Shown here in pieces: positions 14,903 to 24,581 of a stretch of 64,000 bases of DNA. The position numbers were made by a program, and so were the translations under genes. The notes below the pieces were generated by a model, which searched no databases, was not told the origin of the DNA, and was given only the letters and a program-made list of their open reading frames with translations. Numbering within the stretch: the stretch's first letter is position 1; each line of letters begins with the position of its first letter. This DNA comes from Rhizobium lentis (lineage in GTDB: Bacteria; Pseudomonadota; Alphaproteobacteria; Rhizobiales; Rhizobiaceae): NCBI RefSeq assembly GCF_017352135.1, contig NZ_CP071454.1:2815001-2879000 (forward strand), given 5' to 3'.

Positions 14903-17815
14903 TCACGCCCGTTTCGTCAGCGGAAACCGGTCGCGCAGCAGCCGCAGCACCGATTCCGAAGGGATCGGCGGGCCGAACAGGTAGCTCTGCCCGTAGCTGC
15001 AGCCCATTTTGGCAAGTTCGATCGCGTCTTCGTTGGATTCGATCCCTTCGGCCACCACCTTCATCTCAAGCTCCCGCGCCATCGATATCACCGACCGGAG
15101 CACGGTCGCCTTCTTGTCGCTGCTGTCGCGCACCAGCGCCTTGTCCAGCTTGATCGTATCGAAGGGGAAGCGGGTGAGATAGGCAAGCGACGAATAGCCG
15201 GTGCCGAAATCGTCGAGCGCCAGCCCGATGCCGGCCTCCTTCAGCTTCTGAAGCACGAGACGGGCCTGTTCCGGATTTTCCATCACCATGGATTCCGTCA
15301 GTTCCAGCTTGAGCCGCGAGGGTGTGCAATGCGTCTTGGCAAGAACCGAACGCACGTCGTCATATAGCTCGTTGTTGAGCAGCTGCACGCTCGACAGGTT
15401 GATCGAGACGAAGATCGGCAATTCGCCGGTCTGGCTCTGCCAGCTCATCAGGTCATTGGTCGCCTGTTCCAGCGCGAACACGCCGAGCGCGCTGATGATA
15501 TCGGAGGACTCGGCGATCGGAATGAATTCCGACGGCGGGATATTGCCGCGCTTGGGATGTTCCCAGCGCATCAGCGCCTCGAAGCCGGCAACCTCGACGT
15601 CCTCCAGCCGAGCGATCGGCTGGTAGACCATCGACAATTCCTTGCGCTCGATGGCGCGGCGCAGATCCGTTTCGAGCTGCAGCCGATCGGTGCCGAAGTC
15701 GCGGAACGCCGGCTGGAACGGCTCGACGCGGTTGCCGCCGGCCCGTTTGGCGCGGTACATGGCAAGCTCGGCGTCGCTCAGCAGGCCGGTGGCGCTTTCC
15801 TGCCGGTCCACCCAGGAGGCGAGCCCGATCGACGCCGTCAGGATGATCTCGCGATTGGCGAAGTTGATCGGCACCATGATCGCCTTGCTGACCGCATCGG
15901 CGAAATCGGCCACCTTGGCCGGATTGTGCTCCGACACCAGGATGAGGCCGAACTGGTCGCCGGCAAGCCGCGCCAGCGTGTCCTGCGGCTTCATCAGGCG
16001 GCGCAGGCGCCGCGTCAGCGCGATCAGAATGTTATCGCCGGCGGCGACGCCCAGCGAATCATTGACCAGCTTGTAGCGGTCGATGTCGATCACCATCACG
16101 GTCGGGCGCAGCGTCTCGCCGCCCGGCGCCAGCGCCAGCACGGCCTGCAGCCGGTCGAGGAAGACCTGCCGGTTCGGCAGGCCGGTCAGATTGTCGTGCA
16201 GCGCATCGTGCAGCAGCCGCTCGACCGAATTCTTCTGCTCGGTGACGTCGACGATCGTGCCGACGCAGCGGATGATCTCGCCGTTGGAGCCGAGCACCGG
16301 CCGGGCGCGGATCAGCAGCCAGTGGAAATGCCCGTCCTCGGCACGGATGCGGAATTCGTGGTTCAGCCGGCCGCGCCGGTGTTCGAGCAGCACGTCGAGC
16401 GTGGCTCGGAAGCGATCGCGGTCGTCAGGGTGCAGCCGCGGCAGCCAGTTGCGCGCAGCCCCATGCATGGTGCCCGGCGACAGGCCGAGCTTGACCGAGA
16501 CGTCGGGAATGGTGACGACGCGGTCGCGCGCGACATCCCAGTCCCACACCATGTCGCCGGAGCCGGTCAGCGCCAGCGACTGCCGCTCGAGATCGGAAAA
16601 CAGCCCCTGCTGGAAGGCGCCGCCGGCAAAGGCGTGCTGCATGACGGTGAAGCCGATCAGGAGCACGATCAGCACCAGGCCGCCGCCGAGCGCCGGCTGG
16701 ATGATGTCATTGTCGAGCCGGCCGGTGACCGTCAGCCACGCCCCGAACAGCCAGACGAGCGTCAGCGCCCAGGCCGGCACCAGCAGGATGGCGCGGTCGT
16801 AGCGGTTGAAGCCGAGATAGATGATGAGCAGCAGCCCGGTCGCCGCCGTCAGCGCGAAGGAAAGCCGGGCGATGCCGGCGGCGATCGACGGATCGTAGAT
16901 GGCCACGCCGAAGAGCAGGGCAAGGCCGAGCACCCAGGCAAGCGTGGCGTAGCCGAGATGGGCGTGCCAGCGGTTGAGGTTCAGATAGGTGAAGAGGAAG
17001 ATGACGAAGCTCGAGGCGAGCGCTACCTCCGCGCAGGCGCGCCATATTCGCTGGTCGGCGGAGGCGACGCTGATCAGCTTGCCGAGAAAGCCGAAGTCGA
17101 CGCAGATATAGCCGAGCACCGCCCAGGCTAGCGCCGCCGTCGCCGGCAGCATCGAGGTGCCCTTGACGACGAAGAGGATGGTCAGGAACACGGCGAGAAG
17201 CCCGGCGATGCCGAGCACGATGCCGCGATAGAGCGTGAAGGCGTTGATCGTGTCCTTGTAGGCGTTCGGTTCCCAGAGATAGATCTGCGGCAGCTCCGGC
17301 GTCGACAATTCGGCGACGAAGGTGATGACGGCGCCGGGGTTGAGCGTGATGCGGAAGACGTCGGCCTCGTCGCTCGGCTGCCGGTCGAGCGCAAAACCTT
17401 CGCTCGGCGTGATTGCTAAGATGCGCTGCGAGCCGAGATCCGGCCAGAAGAGCTTGGAATTGACCAGACGGAAATGCGGCGCGACGATCACGCGTTCGAG
17501 CTGTTCCTCCGAGACGTTGGCAAGCGCAAACACCGCCCAGTCGCCCTGATGGTTTTCCGAACTCGCCCTGACCTCGATGCGCCGGCGGATACCGTCGGCG
17601 CCGGCCGCCGTCGAAACCTGGAAGGCCTCGCCCTGATTGGCGTAGATCTCGGTCGTCGCCGTCAGGTCGAGCGCGGTATCGTCACGGGAAATCTTCACCG
17701 GTTCGGCCGCCTGGGCAAGGCCCGCCGTCAGGGCGAAAACCGCCAGCAAAAGGGCTGCGATCACCGCGATCACTCGTCCGGACGGTGACTTGGGCAGCAT
17801 GCGGGTTCTGGTCAT
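14903..17815 (-). CDS. Membrane sensor with PAS, degenerate GGDEF and EAL domains
   Basis: 970 aa. The order is signal peptide (to about residue 36), a periplasmic 7TMR-DISM-type beta domain, seven or so transmembrane helices (about 195-400), and a PAS/PAC domain (DMVWDWDVARDRV...EFRIRAEDGHFHW). These are followed by GGDEF, then EAL. The GGDEF site reads AGDQF, so cyclase activity is doubtful. The EAL part keeps FEALMRW, LTESMVMENP, DDFGTGYSSL and VVAEGIE, so it should hydrolyse cyclic-di-GMP. The likely role is ligand-gated lowering of c-di-GMP at the membrane. Its start overlaps the stop of the GNAT gene by 4 bases. Confidence 0.93.
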   Translation of the reverse strand: MTRTRMLPKSPSGRVIAVIAALLLAVFALTAGLAQAAEPVKISRDDTALDLTATTEIYANQGEAFQVSTAAGADGIRRRIEVRASSENHQGDWAVFALANVSEEQLERVIVAPHFRLVNSKLFWPDLGSQRILAITPSEGFALDRQPSDEADVFRITLNPGAVITFVAELSTPELPQIYLWEPNAYKDTINAFTLYRGIVLGIAGLLAVFLTILFVVKGTSMLPATAALAWAVLGYICVDFGFLGKLISVASADQRIWRACAEVALASSFVIFLFTYLNLNRWHAHLGYATLAWVLGLALLFGVAIYDPSIAAGIARLSFALTAATGLLLIIYLGFNRYDRAILLVPAWALTLVWLFGAWLTVTGRLDNDIIQPALGGGLVLIVLLIGFTVMQHAFAGGAFQQGLFSDLERQSLALTGSGDMVWDWDVARDRVVTIPDVSVKLGLSPGTMHGAARNWLPRLHPDDRDRFRATLDVLLEHRRGRLNHEFRIRAEDGHFHWLLIRARPVLGSNGEIIRCVGTIVDVTEQKNSVERLLHDALHDNLTGLPNRQVFLDRLQAVLALAPGGETLRPTVMVIDIDRYKLVNDSLGVAAGDNILIALTRRLRRLMKPQDTLARLAGDQFGLILVSEHNPAKVADFADAVSKAIMVPINFANREIILTASIGLASWVDRQESATGLLSDAELAMYRAKRAGGNRVEPFQPAFRDFGTDRLQLETDLRRAIERKELSMVYQPIARLEDVEVAGFEALMRWEHPKRGNIPPSEFIPIAESSDIISALGVFALEQATNDLMSWQSQTGELPIFVSINLSSVQLLNNELYDDVRSVLAKTHCTPSRLKLELTESMVMENPEQARLVLQKLKEAGIGLALDDFGTGYSSLAYLTRFPFDTIKLDKALVRDSSDKKATVLRSVISMARELEMKVVAEGIESNEDAIELAKMGCSYGQSYLFGPPIPSESVLRLLRDRFPLTKRA

Positions 17816-18426
17816 CGGCTGTCGGTTTTCCTGCCTTTATCCGTATCGGTGGCGAGCCGTGAGAACATCACGTGGTCGTGCCACTGACCGTTGATCTTCA
17901 AATATCCGCGCAGATAGCCTTCCCGCTGGAACCCGGCCTTTTCAAGCAGACGCATGCTGCGCGCGTTATCTGGAATACAGGCTGCTTCAATACGGTGCAA
18001 CTCAAGCCCGGAGAAGATGTAAGGAATAACCATCTGAAGGGCGGCGTACATATGCCCTTGGCCGGCATGGCGTTCGCCCATCCAGTAGCCGATCATGCAG
18101 CTTTGTGCCGCCCCGCGCCTGATGTAGCCGATGGTGATGCCGCCGACGAGTGTCCTGTTTTCCTTGAGGAAGATGAACAGCGGGATCGCCTGGCCGGAGG
18201 CATATTCCTGCTTGCCGCGGATGACGCGGGCGCGGTAGGCGCCTTCCGTCAGCTCGTCGCGCCGCCAGGTCGGTTCCCAGGGTTCCAGGAACTTGCGGCT
18301 TTCGGCGCGCAGCCGGTGCCACTGGTTGAAATCCTGATAGCGCGGCAGCCGCAGGAGATATTTGTCATTCTCCAGCTCCACCGCATCCGGCTGCCGTGAC
18401 AGGAACCGAAACACCGATTTTGGCAT
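17812..18426 (-). CDS. GNAT family N-acetyltransferase (RimJ-like)
   Basis: A 204-aa GNAT protein. Motif A is HAGQGHMYAALQMVIPYIF. The later part ELHRIEAACIPDNARSMRLLEKAGFQREGYLRGY is typical of the RimJ/RimL branch that acetylates protein N-termini or small molecules. It is followed by the EAL gene with a 4-base overlap and preceded by the M16 peptidase after 28 bases. The substrate is not known. Confidence 0.9.
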   Translation of the reverse strand: MPKSVFRFLSRQPDAVELENDKYLLRLPRYQDFNQWHRLRAESRKFLEPWEPTWRRDELTEGAYRARVIRGKQEYASGQAIPLFIFLKENRTLVGGITIGYIRRGAAQSCMIGYWMGERHAGQGHMYAALQMVIPYIFSGLELHRIEAACIPDNARSMRLLEKAGFQREGYLRGYLKINGQWHDHVMFSRLATDTDKGRKTDSR

Positions 18427-18454
18427 CGATCACTCCCGGCAGACGGACGTCGGC

Positions 18455-19750
18455 TCAACTGGCCTGCATCGTCTTCGGCGCCGGGACCGAAAGCGAGGCA
18501 ACGATGTCTTCCATCGGCGCGAGCTGCTCCAGGGGCCCGATCGCCGAAAGCGTCGGCACCGTGTCGTAGAACAGCCGGCCGGCGAGATCCGTCAGCCGCT
18601 CGATGGTGATGCCTTCCAGCCGTTCCATCATCTCCGGATTGGAGATCGGCCGGCCGTAGAGCATCATCTGCCTGGCGACCTGGCCGGCGCGGGCGGCCGG
18701 GCTCTCCTGGCCCATCAGCAGCTGGGCGCGGATCTGGGCGCGGGCGCGCTCGATTTCCTTCTGGTGGATCTGATTGGCCGACTTGTGCAGCTCGTCGATG
18801 AGGACGGGCACCAGCTCCGGCAGGTTCTCGCCGCCGGTCGCGGCATGAATGCCGAAGATGCCGGTGTCGGAAAAACCCCAGTGAAAGGCATAGACAGAAT
18901 AACAGAGGCCGCGGAATTCGCGCACTTCCTGGAACAGCCGCGAGGACATGCCGCCGCCGAGGATGTTGGCCAGAATCTGCGAGCAGTAGAAATCGCGGGC
19001 GTGGTAGGGCTTGCCTTCGAAGCCGAGCAGGATCTGCGCATCCATCAGATCGCGCGGTTCGCGCACGCTGCCGCCGATATAACGCGCCGCTTCCATGACC
19101 GGCGGCGCGGATGGCGCGGTCGGCAGGCTCGCGAAGCGATCCTCGACCATGCGCAGGAATTCCTGGTGGTCGACGGCGCCGGTCGCCACCACGAACATCC
19201 GGTCGGTCGTGTAATTGCGGCCGAGATAGGTGCGGATCTGCTGCGGCGTGAAGGAGACGACGGTCTCAGGCGTGCCGAGGATCGCGCGCCCGAGCGTCTG
19301 GTCGCGATAGGCGGCTTCGGAGAAACGGTCGAACACCACGTCGTCGGGTGTGTCGTTGGCGGCGTTGATCTCCTGCAGGATCACCTGCTTCTCGCGCTCC
19401 AGCTCCTCCTCCTCAAAGGCCGATTCCGTCAGAATGTCGGCGAGGATGTCGACGGCGAGCGGCACATGATCCTTGAGCACGCGGGCATAGTAGGAGGTCG
19501 TCTCGGTCGAGGTGGCGGCATTGACTTCGCCGCCCACATCCTCGATCTCCTCGGCGATCTGGCGGGCCGAGCGGCGCGCCGTGCCCTTGAAAGCCATATG
19601 TTCGAGCAGGTGGGCGATGCCGTGCTCGTCTTCCGTCTCGTTACGCGATCCCGATTTGATCCAGACTCCGAGCGCAACGCTTTCCAGGTGCGGCATGGTT
19701 TCTGTGACTACTGTCAGCCCGGATTTGAGCCGGGTGCACTCAACTGTCAT
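18455..19750 (-). CDS. M16 family zinc peptidase (processing-peptidase-like)
   Basis: A 431-aa pitrilysin-family peptidase. The inverted zinc motif HLLEH is at residues 47-51 (GIAHLLEHMAFKGT). The downstream acidic region is EVNAATSTETTSYYARV, and the C-terminal domain has the conserved FRGLCYSVYAF-type segment. This size matches bacterial relatives of the mitochondrial processing peptidase. It starts 3 bases after the thrC stop, so the two are probably co-transcribed; this pairing is common in rhizobia. Confidence 0.93.
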   Translation of the reverse strand: MTVECTRLKSGLTVVTETMPHLESVALGVWIKSGSRNETEDEHGIAHLLEHMAFKGTARRSARQIAEEIEDVGGEVNAATSTETTSYYARVLKDHVPLAVDILADILTESAFEEEELEREKQVILQEINAANDTPDDVVFDRFSEAAYRDQTLGRAILGTPETVVSFTPQQIRTYLGRNYTTDRMFVVATGAVDHQEFLRMVEDRFASLPTAPSAPPVMEAARYIGGSVREPRDLMDAQILLGFEGKPYHARDFYCSQILANILGGGMSSRLFQEVREFRGLCYSVYAFHWGFSDTGIFGIHAATGGENLPELVPVLIDELHKSANQIHQKEIERARAQIRAQLLMGQESPAARAGQVARQMMLYGRPISNPEMMERLEGITIERLTDLAGRLFYDTVPTLSAIGPLEQLAPMEDIVASLSVPAPKTMQAS

Positions 19751-19753
19751 TGG

Positions 19754-21178
19754 CTATCTTTCTGCGCCTGCTGTCGTCTCGCCGCGGGCATGTTTGCCGA
19801 TAAAAGTCTCAACGGCTTTCAGCTCCGGCTTGATGATCTGGAAACGCTCCTCCCTGTGCATCAGATCAGCAAGCCACGTCGGAAGCGCCGGGTCAATACC
19901 GCAGGCCGATTTTACGGCAACCGGGAATTTCGCCGGATGGGCGGTCGCAAGCGTCACCATCGGCGTATTCGGCTTTTCTTTCTTCTTGGCAACGAACACG
20001 CCGATCGCCGAATGCGGATCAAGCAGATAGCCGGTCTCGGCATGAGTCTTGCGGATCGTCTCGGCCACCTGCTTCTCGCTGGCGCGACCGGCGCGGAAGT
20101 CGCGGCGGATGGCCTTCAGCGCCTGGCTGCCGATCTCGAAGCCGCTGGATTGCTTGAGGCTTTCCATCGCCGCGCGCACCTTCGAGGCATCACGCCCATA
20201 GGCTTCGAACAGCAGCCGCTCGAAGTTCGAGGAGATCTGGATGTCCATCGACGGCGAAGTCGTTGCCTTGACCGCCTTCATGTCGTAGCGGCCGGTCTTC
20301 AGCGTCCTGGTCAGGATGTCGTTCTCATTGGTGGCGATGACGAGCCGGTCGATCGGCAGGCCCATGCGCTTGGCGCAGTAGCCGGCGAAAATATCGCCGA
20401 AATTGCCGGTCGGCACCGTGAACGAGATCTTCCGGTCCGGGCCGCCGAGGGCGACGGCGGTTGTGAAATAATAGACTATCTGGGCCATGATGCGCGCCCA
20501 GTTGATCGAGTTGACGCCGGAGAGGCGGACCTTGTCGCGGAAGGCGGCGTCGTTGAACATCGCCTTGACGAGATTCTGGCAGTCGTCGAAATTACCCTCG
20601 ACGGCAAGCGCATGCACATTGGACGCGGTCGAGGTCGTCATCTGCCGCTGCTGCACCGGCGAGACCTTGCCATGCGGGAAGAGGATGAAGATGTCGGTGC
20701 GCTCGCGCCCCGCAAAGGCGTCGATCGCCGCCCCGCCGGTATCGCCCGAGGTGGCGCCGACGATCGTCGCCCGCTCGCCGCGCCTCTCCAGCGCATAATC
20801 CATCAGCCGGGCGAGCAGCTGCATCGCCACGTCCTTGAAGGCGAGCGTCGTGCCGTGGAAGAGCTCCATGACGAAGCTGTTCGGCCCGGTCTGGACGAGC
20901 GGCGCGATCGCCGGATGGCGGAAGGTGCCGTAGGCCTCGTCGATCATCGCCCGGAAGGTGTCCTTAGGGATTTCGCCATTGGTGAAGGGCGACAGGATGG
21001 TGAAGGCGATCTCCTGATAGGTCTTTCCCCTGAGCGCGCGGATCTCTTTCTTCGAAAACTGCGGCCATTGGCGGGGAACGTAGAGCCCGCCGTCGCGCGC
21101 CAGGCCCGTCAGCAGGGCGTCGCAAAAGCCGAGGGAAGGGGCCTCGCCGCGGGTCGAGATATAGTCCACGTTCGTCAT
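19754..21178 (-). CDS. thrC: Threonine synthase
   Basis: 474 aa. It converts O-phosphohomoserine to threonine with PLP. The PLP lysine is K115 in HGTTLAFKDVAMQ. GATSGDTGGAAIDAF and the glycine-rich PTGNFGDIFAGY bind the cofactor phosphate. The N-terminus YISTRGEAPSLGFCDALLTGLARDGGLYVP is characteristic. It heads a likely operon with the M16 peptidase, GNAT and EAL genes; thrB is elsewhere in the window on the opposite strand. Confidence 0.96.
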   Translation of the reverse strand: MTNVDYISTRGEAPSLGFCDALLTGLARDGGLYVPRQWPQFSKKEIRALRGKTYQEIAFTILSPFTNGEIPKDTFRAMIDEAYGTFRHPAIAPLVQTGPNSFVMELFHGTTLAFKDVAMQLLARLMDYALERRGERATIVGATSGDTGGAAIDAFAGRERTDIFILFPHGKVSPVQQRQMTTSTASNVHALAVEGNFDDCQNLVKAMFNDAAFRDKVRLSGVNSINWARIMAQIVYYFTTAVALGGPDRKISFTVPTGNFGDIFAGYCAKRMGLPIDRLVIATNENDILTRTLKTGRYDMKAVKATTSPSMDIQISSNFERLLFEAYGRDASKVRAAMESLKQSSGFEIGSQALKAIRRDFRAGRASEKQVAETIRKTHAETGYLLDPHSAIGVFVAKKKEKPNTPMVTLATAHPAKFPVAVKSACGIDPALPTWLADLMHREERFQIIKPELKAVETFIGKHARGETTAGAER

Positions 21179-21432
21179 CCTTGATCTATCGCTGAAAGAA
21201 ATCCGGCAGCTTGCTTTGCCGGAAACCGAGAAGGCGCGGGGGCTGCTGACATACGATCGCCGTTATCTTGTTGAAGTTGCCCGCATCCGGCGGCGAAAAG
21301 TACATCAAAACGGCGCGTACCCAATCGATTTTTGTTTGAGCCGCTGATATAGACCATCGCAAACCGTCGTGAAAGGCCTCACGCAAAAGACATGGGGCTT
21401 CCAAGAAACGCTTGTGCAAGGGGTGGAATATC

Positions 21433-22077
21433 GTGCTCGGCAAGGTCTCGCGTCTCATCGTCTCCGCTTCTCTTGCCGCCCTGCTCGCCGGCTGCAATTC
21501 GCTCGGCCTAGGGGGCGACAGCAAACCGGAGGCTGCACCGACCCAGTCGAACGGCAATGCCCAGATCATGCCGCTGGCGCCGTCCAACCCCTCCTCGAAC
21601 AATCCTTCGATCGGCACGGCCACGACCGCGCAGGGCACGACCGCCCCGGTCGTCCAGGGCGCCTGCCCGCAGATCTTCATGCGCGACCAGGATGCGATCT
21701 TCCGCACCTATGCCAAGGGCAAGAAGGACGATCCGCAGCAGATCGTCGTCCAGGCCTCCTTCGGCGATTACACCCGCCAGTGCATGCTGAATGAGACGAA
21801 CCTGACGATGACGGTCGTCGCCCAGCTGCGCCTGATCACCGGCCCGGCCGGCAAGCCCGGCCCGGTGACGCTGCCGATCCGTGTCAGCATCCTCGACGGC
21901 GAGAACGTTCTCTATTCCGAGGTCACCAAGTTCGCGACCGAGATCCCGTCGGGCGCCCCGGGCACCCAGGTCATCTTCCGCAAGGAAGGCATCAAGATGC
22001 CGGTCGGCGCCGGCGCCCTGGTGCGCGTCAACGTCGGCTTCGACACCCAGCCGGCCAAGAGCAAGAAGAGCAGCTAA
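21433..22077 (+). CDS. Hypothetical lipoprotein
   Basis: 214 aa from GTG 21433, preceded by aaggggtgg about 9 bases upstream; a TTG at 21412 is less likely. The lipobox is SLAALLAGC, so the mature protein begins at the cysteine. A low-complexity Ser/Asn/Thr/Pro linker (about 25-65) precedes a compact domain with two cysteines (GACPQIF, RQCMLNE) and several beta-rich segments. I do not assign a family with confidence. It is divergent from thrC. Confidence 0.78.
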   Translation: MLGKVSRLIVSASLAALLAGCNSLGLGGDSKPEAAPTQSNGNAQIMPLAPSNPSSNNPSIGTATTAQGTTAPVVQGACPQIFMRDQDAIFRTYAKGKKDDPQQIVVQASFGDYTRQCMLNETNLTMTVVAQLRLITGPAGKPGPVTLPIRVSILDGENVLYSEVTKFATEIPSGAPGTQVIFRKEGIKMPVGAGALVRVNVGFDTQPAKSKKSS

Positions 22078-23197
22078 AGCTATTCCGGGGAGCGATCCCG
22101 CGTCCATCGCTCTTCGCGCAGAGCCAGCCGCATGGGATCCCAGGGTCAAGCCCTGGGATGACGGAGGAGAGGTGGTGGCGGACGCATAAGCCGGCGTGGA
22201 CGAGAGGTGGCACTGGCATAAGTCCGCCAGCGCGGAAGCGAGGTGGCGCCGCGACGCATCGGCTCAGCAAAGACAATGAAGCTTCGGCAAAAGCGGCGCC
22301 GCACAAGCCTCGGCGAAAGCGACATCCCGCAAGCGGGCTCTCAAGCTGCGCCGGCGGTGCATGCGGCGAGAACGCCAACCCACACTCCGTCATCCCAGGG
22401 CTTGACCCTGGGATCCACGACCAAGCACGCGGCGTCAATAATTTCCTGCCGCTGGCCTCCATCAATTCACGTAGTGCCAGCCGCATGGATCCCAGGGTCA
22501 AGCCCTGGGATGACTGAGGAGAGGTGGCGCCGGGATGCAAAAGCCCGCTGGGGCGGAAGCGGTGGTGCCGGGACATCGGTTCAGCAGCGGCGATGGAGCA
22601 ACGGCGAAGCGGCGTTGCACAAGCCTCGGCAAAAGCGACATCCCACAAGCTGCGCCGGCTCCCAAGCTGCACCGCCGGTGGGTCTGGCAACAGCGCCAAC
22701 CCCACACTCCGTCATCCCAGGGGCTTGAGCCTGGATTCACGACCGGCACGTGGCTGCAATTATTCCCTGCGGCTGGACTCCATCGCTCCTCACACAGCGC
22801 CAGCCGAATGGATCCCAGGGTCAAGCCCTGGGATGACGGAGGAGAGGTGGTGCCGGACGCACAAGCCTGCGCGGACGAGAGGTGGTGGCGGGGTGTATAA
22901 GTGCGCCAGCGCGGAAGCGAGGTGGTGCCGGGACGCATGGCCAGCAGCGGCGATGAAGCGACGGCAGATGCGGCGCCTCGCAAGCCTCGGCGAAAGCGAA
23001 GCTGCGCCGGCTCTCCAAATTGCACCGGCGGTGCGTGTGGCGAGAACGCCAACCCCACACTCCGTCATCCCAGGGCTTGACCCTGGGATCCACCACCAAG
23101 CACTCGGCTTTCTAATTTCACGCCCGGTGGATGCCGTCGCTCTTCACGCAGTGCGGGCGGGCGAAAGCGGCAGCGTGCCCGCGTGATGGGCCGGGCC
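22078..23197. repeat. Three composite palindromic elements (family B pairs)
   Basis: 1.1 kb without a credible gene. Six copies of a 28-bp palindrome (ggatcccagggtcaagccct...) occur at 22135, 22389, 22487, 22711, 22810 and 23064, alternating in orientation. They form three composite units (22135-22416, 22487-22736, 22810-23091) in which inverted palindromes enclose 190-225 bp of related filler rich in gaggtggtgcc and ctcggcgaaagcg. The copy at 22711 is decayed. The same composite occurs at 43509-43735. Confidence 0.8.
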
Positions 23198-23887
23198 CTA
23201 GAACACGCCTTCCCAGGCCGCAAGCGCGGCAACGACGCCGGGCAGGTCGTTCATGCGTGAGATTGCCGTCTCGGCGCCGGCATCGGTCAGCTTGTCGGCA
23301 TGGGCGGGATAGCTGTGCGAGGCGCCGGTGAAGCCGATGACGCGCATGCCGGCGGCGCGCGCTGCGTGCACGCCGTGCACGGAATCCTCGACCACCACGA
23401 CCTTGTCGGGCGACACGCCCATCTGGCTTGCCCCATGCAGGAAGATGTCGGGCTTCGGCTTGGCACGGTCGGGGCCGAGATCCTTTGCCGAGAAGATGTT
23501 GGGCGCAAACAGCGGCTTCAGGCCGACCTTGCCGAGCATCATGTCGAGCCGCTTGGTGCTCGAATTGGAGCAGATGCAGCGCTTCATCGGCAGCCGGGAG
23601 ACGGCGAATTCGACGCCGGCGATAGGCTTGACGTCGTTCGCCAGCCTGATGTCGAGCAGCTTCTCCGACTTCTCCAGCAGCGAGGCCGAAAGCGGGATGC
23701 TCGCCTCGCGCTCGATCTGCAGCAGGATGTTGCGCCAGGTCATGCCGGCGAAGCGCTCGCCCATTTCCTCTACGCCGATCGGATATCCGGCTTCCGTCAG
23801 AAGCGCGGATTCGACTTCGGCTGCGATGATTTCGGAATCGACCAGAACGCCGTCGCAGTCGAAGATGATGAGGTCGAAGCCTTCCAT
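23198..23887 (-). CDS. HAD family hydrolase (beta-phosphoglucomutase-like)
   Basis: 229 aa from ATG 23885-23887; upstream in-frame codons are not family-like. Motif I is DLIIFDCDGVLVDSE, motif II is CICSNSSTKRL, motif III is the lysine in AKPKPDIFL, and motif IV is VVVVEDSVHGVHAARAAGM. This is the haloacid dehalogenase fold of small-molecule phosphatases and phosphomutases. It is a single gene; the substrate is unknown. Confidence 0.9.
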   Translation of the reverse strand: MEGFDLIIFDCDGVLVDSEIIAAEVESALLTEAGYPIGVEEMGERFAGMTWRNILLQIEREASIPLSASLLEKSEKLLDIRLANDVKPIAGVEFAVSRLPMKRCICSNSSTKRLDMMLGKVGLKPLFAPNIFSAKDLGPDRAKPKPDIFLHGASQMGVSPDKVVVVEDSVHGVHAARAAGMRVIGFTGASHSYPAHADKLTDAGAETAISRMNDLPGVVAALAAWEGVF

Positions 23888-24128
23888 ATGTTCAAGCCTT
23901 GCTGGATATCTGGGTCTTGTCCGGGGATGCTGCGGCTTTACACGATGCCCGGCCAAAGCTCAACCTGATCTCCCGCATGGCTGCGATGCGGCAAGCGACC
24001 GGCTCCGTCCGCAAACTGCCGGCAGTTGAACGATGTTTGATTGAGAAGCGGGTTCGATTGCTCCGGCGTCGCCGCGCTGGAGCAAAGCGGGAGGGCTCGT
24101 CTTGCGGGGCGCGGCGAGCCCGATCCGC

Positions 24129-24572
24129 CTATTCTTCCGGCAGAATGATCTTCTGTCTGGTCGTGCTCTTCACCGGCTTTTCGCCGGGCACATGCGACAT
24201 GGTGCGGGTCGTGCTTTGCAGGGTGTCACCGTCCGTGCTGGTCTTGGTGCGGGACTTGCTGAACGTGCCCTGGTCCACCGCCTGGGCCTTGGACTGCGCC
24301 TTGAGCTTGTCGCCATTGTCGTTGATGTGGGTCTTGCTTTGCGCCTTGCCATCGGTGGTGGCAGCACTTCCGCCCGATCCGATCGACGATGTCGTGCCGC
24401 CGTCGGTCCGGCAGGTGCCGGCCGTGCCGACGGAGCTCGCGGATGTGCCGCCGGCCGAAGCGCTTCCCGCCGTCCCGACGGTTCCGGCCGCGTTACACTC
24501 CTCGGCAAGAACGGCCGGGCTCGACGCGAGCAGCGCGATCGAGGCGGCTGCGATAAGATTGATGGGTTTCAT
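24129..24572 (-). CDS. Secreted Gly/Ser/Thr-rich protein, third of three related genes
   Basis: 147 aa: signal peptide (MKPINLIAAASIALLASSPAVLA) then a low-complexity region with degenerate GTxGS-AGG units (GTVGTAGSASAGG, SSVGTAGT, SSIGSGGSAA). A charged C-terminal half follows (DGKAQSKTHINDNGDKLK...). It lies 9 bases after the preceding gene. The unit resembles that of the 24979-25554 gene, so the set probably arose by duplication. Probably periplasmic or extracellular; function unknown. Confidence 0.68.
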   Translation of the reverse strand: MKPINLIAAASIALLASSPAVLAEECNAAGTVGTAGSASAGGTSASSVGTAGTCRTDGGTTSSIGSGGSAATTDGKAQSKTHINDNGDKLKAQSKAQAVDQGTFSKSRTKTSTDGDTLQSTTRTMSHVPGEKPVKSTTRQKIILPEE

Positions 24573-24581
24573 TGCCGTCTC

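Noticed and set aside
15557..17131. A 524-codon plus-strand frame opposite the EAL gene.
   Set aside because: Antisense shadow; the minus-strand gene carries unambiguous PAS and EAL motifs.
18362..21184. A 940-codon plus-strand open frame across the M16 peptidase and thrC genes.
   Set aside because: It is antisense to two strongly conserved genes, begins without a ribosome site and its translation is His/Arg/Gly-rich low-quality sequence with no domain. It is a by-product of high GC at third positions.
22028..23186. Several overlapping 90-220-codon frames in the repeat block.
   Set aside because: They consist of palindromic repeat sequence, exist on both strands at once and have no ribosome sites or domain features.
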